A stretch of DNA of 64,000 nucleotides from Pycnopodia helianthoides (taxonomy: Eukaryota; Echinodermata; Asteroidea; Forcipulatida; Asteriidae). The notes beneath the pieces were generated by a model that was given only the letters and a program-made list of their open reading frames with translations, was not told the DNA's origin and searched no databases. Position 1 is the stretch's first letter. Every line of letters starts with the position of its first letter. Positions 20,840 through 32,800 of the stretch are shown here, piece after piece. Made by a program: the position numbers and the translations under genes. The stretch is from assembly GCA_032158295.1 (NCBI GenBank), contig CM063264.1:12587920-12651919 (forward strand). Reading direction: 5' to 3'.

Positions 20840-23800
20840 CTGAAAAAAAGCAAATTAAATTGTGACAGTTTTAAAACCTTCTCGCGTAAGTTCGTTGAAA
20901 AGTCTAATTAATGTATCATAATGGTTTCCAGTTAAAGCCGCTTTTATAAAAGCGCCCTCACACGATTTTTTGAGGAGCAACGTTCCTATTATCGTTTTTG
21001 GTTTTCGGTTTTGTTGTTTTGCAAAACCACGCTGATTGGTCACTGTATTTCCACATGAACATCGAATCCATCCACGTTTAGCGAGGTGACAGTGGGTACC
21101 AACCGCATCTCTGGCTGCAGCATTCGCGAACCGTAACCAACTTTCAGAAATCTGACTCAACTTTAGCTTTTCTTGACTTGTAATCAACGTAACGGGGACA
21201 TTTAAAGGCAAAGTGTACCTTTGGTTTTTGGAACCGCTCGATTGTTTTAATCCTATATAAATGTAGATATAGACAATAAAACTAACCTGTGAAAGTATAA
21301 TTTCAAAAGGTGGTAGCGTTGTGGAAATATTGCCGCAATTGGAATACACAATCTGAGAAACGTTTCTGATAGAAACGCTTCTCAGATGCATTTTTTTTTC
21401 AGATAAAAACTGATATATTTTCATAACCCCATTACTCCGAAGTAAAATGATTCTCAAAATGCTTTATACAATCGAGAGCTGCTGTACTTCTAACCAAGTA
21501 AGTTTTTATTGCCATTCATTTCAAGAGTGATTGCCAAACGTATACCTTCCCTTTAAGACGAAATAATTTCGCAGGATGCTTTGTTAATACTACCATTGCC
21601 ATCTTTATATCAAGTAAGCGTCTTACAAAATTTATTTTAAATTCTGAGATTGAATTTTGTGTTTATTTATTCAAAAAATATTGTTTAGTGGTCTGATTTT
21701 TCGACCCAAGCCGAGTCTTTTTCGAATTATTTTCGAGGTCATTAATACCAAACGATGACCTTACCTAAGCCATTGCGTAATACGTTTGTACCAATTATGT
21801 ACATGTAGGTCGACATGACTTTTCTATTCGACGTTGTTAACACATCACTGTTAAAAAGTAAAAAGTGGATTGCGTTGAAGTATTTTCTTACCCTTTTGGG
21901 AGCTTTGTTCCTCCCTTGTAGTAGCTTCTTCAGTAATAGTTGGGGCATCTGTAACGGCTGAAATAAACCAGGTTCTTATCATCAAATGATGGAGATTTCA
22001 ACCCAACTTGATTATTCAAATCGGAGCAATCGAAATAATCAGCAGTGATATGGGGTCGTCTTTTTGCTATTTACTCAACTTTGACGGTGTTTTGGGCAGT
22101 TTTAATTTTTCTGGAAAACTATTCTCTAAAAACTTCAGGGTCACGCTTGACTCGGATTCTTTTTCCCGCGCGATCTGACCCAAATATGGGTCAGGCTGAG
22201 CCGGAACGAGATTTTTAAACGGGATTTAAACTTGGATTCTGCGTAATTTGACTTAAGTAATTTTACCACAGAGTCCGGGTCATACTGACCCAGAAGTGGG
22301 TCAGGCCCTCAGGGGATCGGATCTGTGTCAATTCTGATCCGGATCCGGGTCAGCTCTGACCCGGAACTTTTCAGAGCGTACCTTTATAACCAGTGATATT
22401 TCATATTCACACAAGTCATTTGTTCAAAGTTTATCACAGAAAGAGATCAAAAACATGTGATTACGAAAACTGAGTGGTGTTAGCTTATTCTCACCTTGTT
22501 TGAGACTTTGCTGTTTTGTGGTAGTTTCGGCAGTGGTTGGCAGGGCAGATGTTACGGCTGGAATGAAGTAAAGACTTGTAGTCAAAATATTGATGAAGAT
22601 TTTACCTAAAATTGATTATTTCGATCCAATTTGGGGTCTCCGAACGCTTTTATTTGCCACACTATGACCAATTTATTCAATCAATCAAATTAAATATATT
22701 ATTTTATCGATACATTTGTCCTTCAAACAGATCCAAATCCTCTAATGTGCATTGGTTGAGGTTGATTGAATATTTGTTTTTGGAAGAGTAAATTCCTTTC
22801 CAAACTCTAGTTTTTAATTGACACGCCATCCAATCAACCTGTAAAAAATATCACATAATATGTGAAAAGTGAGTGGTGTTAGCTTATTCTCACCTTGTGT
22901 GGGACTCTGCTCGTTTTCGGTAACTCCTGCAGTAGTTGGCAGGGCAGATGTAACGGCTGAAATAATGTATGAAAAAACAAACACAATTTTAGTCAAATTA
23001 TCGATTGTTATTTTTGGAGTACTTTTCTTTCCTGTAGTTTTCAATTAAAACATCATCCTATCAACCTGTGAAAATATCACAAAATTTGTGAAAAGTGAGT
23101 GGTGTTAGCTTATTCTCACAGTGTGTGGGACTTTGCTCGTTTTCGGTAACTCCTAAAGTAGTTGGCAGGGCAGTTGTAACGGCTAACATAAATAAAAAAA
23201 TAAAAAAATAGTCAAATTATCGACTGATCTTTTTTGGAGTACTTTTCTTTCCTGTAGTTTTCAATTAAAACATCCAATCAACCTGTGAAAATGTCAACAA
23301 AATAGTGAAAACTGGGTGGTGTTAGCTTACCCAAACTTGGTTATTTTTATAGCCCATATGCACGTCCAAATGCGCAAGAGCGGCGCGCTAAGGATTCTGG
23401 TTGAAATCCGTGTCCGAGCCACACCGGCAACCATCATGGCGCGCTGATTTTGAAGCAATGAGATACACATATAAAACCTGGGCCCAATTTCACAGAGCTG
23501 CTTAAGCACAAAAAGTAGCTATAAAGCACAACAAAATTATGTTTACCGAAATAAGGTACCAGCCAAACTACCATATCACATGTACATTTTGTGACTGGTA
23601 TCCTGTTCATTTCTGCTTAGCAGGCAATTGTTAAGCAATATTTTCTGCTTAAGCAGCTCTATGAAATTGGGCCCTGGCATATAGTTGTAGACTACAGCTC
23701 GGCACATTCCAATGTATTAAAAGACTACGCGCACGCCACACTCAAGGTTTGTGTCGATTCGTGAAAACGAAGATTGCCACAAAGTTCGTTCAATGACGAA

Positions 23801-26800
23801 ATAAAGGATTTCGAACCATGGTTCGAGCTGGCCAAGTGAGAGCCCTAGCAAACCGACTGTGAGACTGCAAAGGCAAACGTCTTTTATCAAGAATGAAAAA
23901 AACCCAAAAAAAACCTGTAATGTAATGTATTTCACCATCTGGCAGCAACAGTACAAAATCATTACAAACGGTCAAGAACATTAATCCATTCCAATGGGAA
24001 GGGTACCGGATAGTACAAAAAAAATACTCTCGAAGCCGGTCCTCTTTCAGAGGTCAAGCGAGATGTATGATAACTCCTTCACTTAACATGAAACAGAAAA
24101 CACATTAAATAACTGATTAAAGGTATTGTACACTTTTGGTAACAGCTCAAAATCAGTGTCTACATTTTGTGTGATTAAACATATGCATGAACAAACAAAC
24201 CTGTGAAAGTTTGAGCTCAATTGGTCATCGAGGTTACGAGAAATTAGTGAAAAGAGATCTTATGTGTTTTCTGTTTTTTCAAATTATCGCGCGCGATAAT
24301 TACTGTTGTTTTACTCGTTTACAGATGATTAGATGCAGATTGATGTGCATTTCTTTGAACACGTTTGGTTATTTTTTTAGAACAAGTGTGTGGATATAAA
24401 AGAAAATTGTGCATACTTAAAATTGATAATACTTGTTTTAATAAATCAAAAGTCTGTTTGAGGTGTCCATTAACATACAACCTTATTGCTTGATTGTAGT
24501 ACTGAGTCACTGACATTGTGGGTGCGTTCGATTAGCTTCCCCGGGTCGACCCCGGTGTGCTCATCCTGGTGAGCCCCTGACATGAGCTAATCGAACGCCA
24601 ACTTCCCCCAGCATTCACACCAATGCGTCATGGGACAGCCGACCCGGAACTACTTTTGTTTTGTGCATTACGTCCACAGATTCACGAAAAGATCGTAAAA
24701 TAATTAATATTAAGGTGAAACTGCAACGTTAAATTATTTTACATGCCCTAGTTGATACACAATTACCCATCTTCGAATAAAAAATACTTCTGCTCACAAA
24801 GTCGCTGTTGAAAAGGTGAAAAAGTATGCCAAACTTCCTGAAAGTGCCCCGCTGAATTACAAACAAAATGGTGGCCATTGAGAAAGTTTTTCGTCGTGAC
24901 GTCATGCACCTCGGTCAGCCCCAAGTGACCCGCTCCACAAGCAGGGCACTTGGGGCTGACCCGGGTGAGCCCCGAGAATGACGTCAAAGCTATTCGAACG
25001 CACCGGGGGAGACCTGGGTCAACCCGGTGAAGCTAATCGAACGCACCCAATATCTTGTTTATTGTCAGTTTGTTTAAAGAGGGGTTGAATAATAATGACA
25101 AGAAACATACAATTTTTTGTGCATTATTTGGTGTTTGTTTGTTTGTTTGTTTTCTATTCTCAATTCAAGGTTCAGAATCACGCAACCTGATTTTGTAAAT
25201 CTCTAAAACAGCCTTCCATGCAAACCCCGCTAACAATCAAATGTCAGGGTTTTCATCGTGTGCCTTTTTGATATATTTATATTTTTTTAAATAGACTTTT
25301 GCTAAATCATGTAGCTTGTTAGGCACACCACAAAACAGTAATAGCACCAAACTTCAACCTAATGAAAAAGCTCACGCGTTAACACAACACTGACCCCAGC
25401 GTTACCCGAACACCTAGTGTTTGTTTTCACAAACACTTAAGGTCTAGTTTTAAATGTACTCGGTTTCTCAAGATGCACTGCGTTTTATTTTTAAGATGAC
25501 GTTTGTGCTATGGGTTATTGGAGCAATCAAAATAACCGCATGCTATTTGCTCGATTTTGATAGTGTTATAGATGGGGCTACATATATAGATTTTTTTATT
25601 TTTTTATTTTTATTATTTTTTTTTATTTATTATTATTTTTTTTTACATTTGGAATGCTATTTTTGGCTGGTAATCTTATTTTTTTAAATTTTTTTTATTT
25701 ATTTTTTTTATGATCCCGGGGGGATACTCATTTATTGATCAATTAAATCACAGCGGAATTACATATAACAAATTGTAAAATATAAATTTACAAAAAACAC
25801 CCAAAATACAAACAAAAACATTACTCTTGGCACAGTGCTGAAAATACACCCCATTTTGTAAAAAAATTGGAAATATTGCCGTTAGAGGCATACATAAATT
25901 TTTCCATAACGAAAAACTTTTTAAAGTCGTTTTTCAGGAGAAGTAGAGACGGACATCTCTCGTTCATTTTCATTTTGTATATATGAAACCGGCAAATCAA
26001 AAGAAAAAGATTTAGGCTCTTCCATTGAGCGTTTGTTTTACCCAAAAGCAAGAGCTCGTTATCTATGGTAATTTTAATGCCAGTTTTTTCCTTGACCCAT
26101 GTAAAAACTGAAATCCAGAATGAAACGGTTATGGCACAATGGCAGAACAGATGAAACAGGGTCTCAACCTCACTTTCACAAAAAGTACATAGATCTGAAT
26201 CCGACTTATAAATTTTATACAAAAAAGACTTAGGGCCTAAAATTCTATGAATGATTCTAAATTGGAACCATCTCAACTTCGTGTCAACAGTACAGTTGAA
26301 AGGAATTCTGTAAACCTGAGACCAAGTAGACATATCATAATTAATATTCAAAATATCTTCCCACTTAGTGATAAATTTACGGACAACTTTAACCTGAGGT
26401 TAAAGTATCGTAGATTCTTCTAGAACCTTTTTTGTCTTTTAAAATAGTATAGAAGTTGAAAGGTATAAATGGACGAACGATAACATCGACATCTAGCAAA
26501 AATAATTCTTGAAAGGAGGACTTAATAGCCCTGACGACCGCACCGTATTCCAAAAAATTAGTCCGAACACTAAACCTTTTTTTGAAATTGTGAAAAGAAA
26601 GAAAATTCCCCTGGTCGTCCAAAAGATCGCAAATGAATTTGACTCCAGCGGACTCCCAGTGCTTATAATAAATACACTTCTTTCCCACTTGTATGTGTGT
26701 GTTAAACCAAAGAGAACACATAATTAAATCATTTTTAGAGGTAAGAATATGTAGCCGAGTAAAGGAGGACCATGCATTGAGAACATCATTCCAGAACTGG

Positions 26801-29800
26801 TTGTTGTATAAGGGATTGTGTTTGTGGGCAGGCCCGCCTTCCAAAAGACCCAAATTAGGCATGTTTATAATTATACGAGAAAGTGCGGCCCAGCCAGAAC
26901 ATTTTGTAACCAAGAGTCTACGAATCCAGGTGACTTTCAGGGCCTCGATGTAAAGTCCTACATCCACCATTCTTAAACCTCCCTGACTGTAGTCTTGAAT
27001 CATTTGATTCCTAGAAATACGATCGTTACCTTTCCAGATGAAATTAAAGAACATAGTGTTAAGGTCTTTTATCACGTTATTAGGGGGATTAGGGAGTGAC
27101 AGAATAAGGAAAGTCAGTTTCGATAAAAGCAATGATTTGACAACTGTCACTCTTCCGAATACAGTAAGATTACGTTTAGACCACATGGCAATCTGATTAA
27201 GCAATGACAAAATCACCTTGTTGTACTTAAGCAAAATCATAGAATTTAAATCTGTAGAGAATTCCACACCCAACACTTTGAAAGCCCCTTTAACATCCAC
27301 CCAGTTAACATTAATCTCCTTACAAAGCTTATCGACACTGTTCTTCTTCGAACCAATCCAGATAGCGTTCGTTTTGTCAATATTAACTCTTAATCCAGAA
27401 ATACTTGCAAACAAGTCTAGATTTTTAAAGGCAGAGCGCATGGAAGGTTCGGAACTGCTCAAGAATAAAACAGTGTCGTCAGCGTATTGCGAAATACAGT
27501 ATTCAGCGTCCCCTATCTTAATTCCCTTAACGTCCTCATCGTTACATAACATCATAGACAGTACTTCTGCACAAAGAAGAAACAAATATGGGCTTAACCC
27601 GTCCCCTTGTCTGCAACCTCTTTCGATATTAAAAGATTCAGATAAAAAACCATTGACTAGTACTGATGAGGAGGCTTGGTTATAAAACAACTTAACCCAG
27701 TTTTGAATGGATGGGCCAAAGTTAAAGCGATCCAGGACTTTTAAAATAAAATCATGTGAAACAGAATCGAAGGCCTTTCAAAATCAATAGTGATTAAAAG
27801 ACCGGGAATATTGTCAGTGTCCAGAATGTTAAGCAAATCATACATAAGACGAATATTCTCGCCTATAAAACGACCAGTCATAAAACCCTTTTGTCTCTCA
27901 TGGATAATATGTGGTAGGCAACCCTTTAACCTCTCAGCAATGCAGGCAGACGCAATTTTGTACGACGTATTCAAAAGAGATACAGGGCGCCAATTTTTTA
28001 AATACTGACGAGGTTTGTCGCCTTTAGGCAAAAGAGTAACAATCCCATATTTTTGTGTTGCTGAAAGCTTCCCATTAAAATAAGCAAAATTAAGCGAACG
28101 AAGCAAATACCAGGAAAGCTCAATTGAAAAATGTTTATAAAATTCAAAGCTAAAACCATCCGAGCCAGGAGATTTGTCGCTCTTACTTTTGTTAAGTACA
28201 CGCAAAAGCTCATCAAAAGACAAAGGTCCCTCGATGTTGTCCCGCATTGAATCTGAAAGAATCGGGTTAGAGGCTTTGTCAAAGATGGAATTTAAGTCAA
28301 TGACATCATGAACATTCCTGTACGAATACAAAGATTTATAAAAGCGTCTTGCTTCATCAAGAATGTCCTTTGACCCAGTTAAAATGGAATTAGCTTCGTT
28401 GACAATACTGGTGATGGACTTGTTAACAAAATTACGTTTTTCCATGTTTAAAAAAAATTTGGATGGTTTTTCACCACATTCAAGCCAGCGAGCTTTAGAC
28501 CTAATAATCAAACCTTCCGTTTTTGATTTACGGAAATCGACGAGATCTGCTTGTTTAGCATTCAAAGGGTCAACTGATTTAAGATCGCTCTCCGAAACCT
28601 TTTTGGATAGAAGCTCAATATCTTTCTCCAGGATAGACTCAATCTTATTTGATTCTTTCTTCTTCCAAGCAGAATAGGAAATTGTGTTGGATCTAATTTT
28701 CATGAGTAACATCTCAAACAAAATCTGATCATTAATGGTAAACTGAATATTTTTGGGATGAATGTTACTAAGGTTAGATTGTAAATAAGGAGTAGCGGCA
28801 TATTCTCCTACCACCTCACTAGTAGTATCTTTAACAAGAGCAGAATATTGTGTATCTTTTAGCAGAGAGTTGTTAAATTTCCAGTAACCACTACCACGTT
28901 CCACTTTACCCAAGTCAAAAGTGATATCAATCAGAGAATGGTCTGTTCTATACCCTGGTTTAATGTCACAGCTGGCAAGTTTGGTATTAAGTTCAGATGA
29001 GATCAAGAAAAAATCTAGTCTAGATTGTTTAAGAGAATGGTGCTGCCTCCAAGTATATCTCCTAAGGTCTGGATTTTGGATACGCCATACATCAACTAAG
29101 TCTAGATCGTTACACAGTTCTAGGACCTTGTTTCTAGCTAGGGGGTTGTTCAGATTATTATAATTAATGCAATCAATGAATTTATTAAGAATTAAATTCC
29201 AATCGCCACATATAATCGTATGGGTGTTATCCATGTCACTCAGTACTTTACAAACATCATCATAAAAAGCAGGGTCATCCAAATTGGGCCCATACAAGTT
29301 AATCAAAGTCAACTTATATTCACCTGTAACGATATCTAGAGCCAACATATTACCTCTATCGTCTGTCTTAACGTTGTTGATTTTGTACTCGAAATTATTA
29401 TTGAAAAAAGTTGCAACCCCTCTGGAGTTGCTTTTAAAGGAACTGAAATAACAATCCAGACCCCATTCGCTACGAACAAGGTTTTCTGTATTAGAGTCGA
29501 AATGAACATCTTGCAAGCAGTAGATGGAATAATTTTTTGTTTTAAGGTAATGAAAAACATCTCTGCGTTTAACAAAATTGCCTAAACCTCGGCAATTCAT
29601 GGAAGCAATGAAAATTTGACTAGAAATCATATTAACTTACTAGTATAAGATCAATTTAGAGGGGTTTAAAAGTCAAGTTACGCTGAATACCATAACTGAT
29701 TGTGCCAAGTAATATGCAAGTGCAAACAAACAGGATGCTAAATAAGTGTGGCCATGTAAGCCGCAGAAATATGTATATACACAAGCTAGAATAAATGAGA

Positions 29801-32800
29801 ATCCCGGGTTTTTATCTACATTACAAAAAATACCCCCTGTAAACACCCCCCCAAAAGAGAATAACTCACTCAAAAACACCATTTTCATGGGAAGACGAAA
29901 ATTTTGCTTTTTGGGGCTCACCAAATTAGAAATGAACAAATCTTCCACCACAAAGAATAAACGCACGCTTAAGTTTCTTCCACGAGGGAAAAGGTAGGAA
30001 AAAACAACGGCGATAGGGACAACAAAGAACATCTTCACACCGTCGCAACTCCTCCCCCAGTATCGCCAAAGGGAAGAAGAAAAACAAAAAAATGTGCAAA
30101 AAAAAAAATTAGTTGTACACTGAAAACAAACAGAAAAACCACACCAAAAATCCCGCGAACCGCCTGGCAGTCCGAATATTTTATAATGAGTGAGCTTTCA
30201 GATTTAAACTTTTCCACTATTATTATTATTATTGTTTGTTTGAAATACACAAGTAGTGCTTTATCCGGGACTATTCCGAGCAGGCAGGTACTTACGCATT
30301 GACTATCAGAGGACAGTTTTATGTATGCGAATTAGATAAAACTCGGGATAAAATCCTTGTATAAAAATGTGTTTCGAAAAAGTTGGAAATCTTACCGTTA
30401 TCAGGCAAAAATTCATCAGCGTTGTACTCTTCTACTGTCACCTCAGCGATATTTAGCGCTCCGCGATCACTGATATCCAAGCTGACATACTTGGCTTTCA
30501 CTGGTGGACTACACATAAATGTAACCGTGACGCCTCGAACAGACTGTGCCGCGGTTGCCGGTGCGCCACATTGTTGATTCTCGATATGGTTCGGATTGAC
30601 TCCTGCACGTACGGTTACACCAATGAAACGGGATCCTGTTTTGACAAATCGAATAATTTGTTTTATTGTCCTTAGGTTTGAAAATAGTTTGGAGTAAGTT
30701 ATGTCACGGTTCCCTATGAGATGCACTGGCTGTGTTTAGGTTATTAGCGCCACCGTCATATAGCATGGCGTTTTGGGGTTTTATAAGTAAAAAAAAAAAA
30801 ACTTTTTAAATGAGGTTTGTATTAATTTTCACATGCAACACCCGATGCCAAACTGAATGGTCCGCTTCAGGTACAAGGAGCGTCATGTAAACTGTTTTGT
30901 CTTAGCTCTGCTAATGAACATTCTTCAAGCATGACTCGGTTTACAATAATACACAGTTTTATTTGATGGTTGATGTTACATTATAGAATAGTTTCATTTA
31001 CCACAGCAATCCGCTCTGGGCGTAACATTGACTCTGCCAATGCAGTGTTCGTCACCCAAGTCCAATCGCCACCATGGATTATTTTCCCAATCTGAGTGAA
31101 AAACATGTATGAATATTGACATCAGGAAGACGATCTCAAAACAACTTTAAAATAACTTTATCTTGGAAATAGTGACTAAGCAATTGTAAAATTAGTAGCA
31201 ATGGTGTGGACATTTATTCGGCCAGAGTGAAAATGGAAAGTGGGGGGGGGGTGCTTAGAGGAAGTGGGCTATTAAACGTTTAAGATTTTTGTTTTGCAAG
31301 GAAAACCTTCACAAAACTTACATAATCGCGTTAAAATTGTGGTTAACACACGTGCGAAGCTTTTTTCTTCTTCTGTCCCATCACAATCATAATGGCCTGG
31401 CTTAAAACTTTTTTATTGTGTTCCTAAATATTAATGATTTCCACGCTATTTTGTTTCATTGGCTTCATGAGTTGCAATAGGTCGCCTACATATTTATCGA
31501 GAAGTTACACAGATAGTAATAAAATAGGGGCCTACCAGTTTCACTGTACGTTTCCAGTTTCCCGTCAATGGCCATAGACGCCACGGATTTATCACCAACA
31601 TTTGTACTCTGTGACGTTCGCTGTCCAAGTAGAGATACGACTGGAAGAAAATGGGACTTGAGTTTATCACGCTGAAAAAAATCTTCATGTGAAACTCCGG
31701 ACTATTTTCCCCGCGTAGTATTGTACATGTAAGAGGTCTCTTTACCATTCTTGAGCAAGCAATAAACCAGATATCGCTTCAAAACATACAGTGGTTTACA
31801 ATAAACAATCGAATTTTAAACAAAGAGGTAAGTTATTTTGCCTCATATTTTGCCAGGCACCATGAATGTGACAGAAATTGTTTTTGAATGTTTATAATAA
31901 AAAAAGGTAAATGAGTAGGCCTAGATTCAATAAAAATTAATACATTTTCTGAATTAAGTAGTTACCTTAGTAAACAAATTAAGGTCAAACTTGAATTGAG
32001 GCTAAGATACTTAATAAAAAAATCAGACATTGAGACAGATTAAGAACAACACAATTTGAATAGGCCTTATATTTTTAAATTATTATTATTATTTCATCTT
32101 ATCACAGCATGCAAAAGAAAGATTATATTTTACGTCCCGTAGCCTTAGATCTCAAGGGTCTTTCTCAGGATTCTCGCTGTTCCCAAAAGCGCCGCCTTCT
32201 GTAACAGATCTATCCTCACATTTGTCCCTATTTCATCTAGATGTTTCCCCAGTGCTTTGGGAATGGTGCCAAGTGCTCCAACAGCCACTGGGATTACTTT
32301 CACTTTCACCTGCCAAATCTTACGGAGTTCCCTGGCCAGGTCTTGGTACTTGTGGATCTTTTCCGTCTCCTTCGAAGCTACCCTGATATCACCCGGCACA
32401 GCTATGTCAATGAGATGACACATCTTCGTCGTCTTATCTAAGACTACAACATCCGGACGCCTATGTTCTATAACATGATCAGTCTGAATGTTAAAGTCCC
32501 AGAGAATCTTGACCTGGTCGGTCTCTACAACTTTCTCCGGAACGTGGTCGTACCATTTCGCATGCACTTGGACACCATGCTTCTTACACAGATCCCAGTG
32601 AATCACCTTGGCCAACTTGTCATGTCTTCCTTTGTACTCCGCCTGGGCCATCATACTACATTCGCTGACAATATGAAATACAGTCTCTTCTGCCTTGTAA
32701 CACATTCTGCACATAGGAGAGACGTTTGCTTTCTCTATCCTTGCCTTCATAACATTTGTCCTTAGTGAATGGTCTTGCGCCGCAGTAATCAAGTCCTAGG

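Larger units (their letters stand above)
22770..23335 (-). repeat. Tandem exon-plus-intron repeat of gene 2
   Basis: A unit of about 226 bp carries a linker mini-exon and its flanking intron; the shared intron motif is GAGTGGTGTTAGCTTATTC. Two full units (exons 22894 and 23120) and the start of another at about 23300-23335 are visible. The last is cut at its splice donor by an unrelated repeat (23340-23478). Confidence 0.75.
25711..29640 (-). mobile_element. Tx1/L1-like non-LTR retrotransposon (ORF2)
   Basis: The element lies in gene 2's intron between the last lectin exon and the first linker. ORF2 starts near 29630 with an apurinic endonuclease ([38 protein letters not shown]). A reverse transcriptase follows ([28 protein letters not shown]), then a C-terminal zinc knuckle ([13 protein letters not shown]). 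A one-base deletion near 27780 and a second frameshift near 26390 break the frame, so it is inactive. No ORF1 is recognised upstream. The Tx1/L1 placement rests on motif style. Confidence 0.85.

Noticed and set aside
20855..21457. 200-codon minus-strand ORF as a whole gene
   Set aside because: Its first third lies in the TTAA-flanked MITE at 21206-21552; only the later part is noted as a weak possibility.
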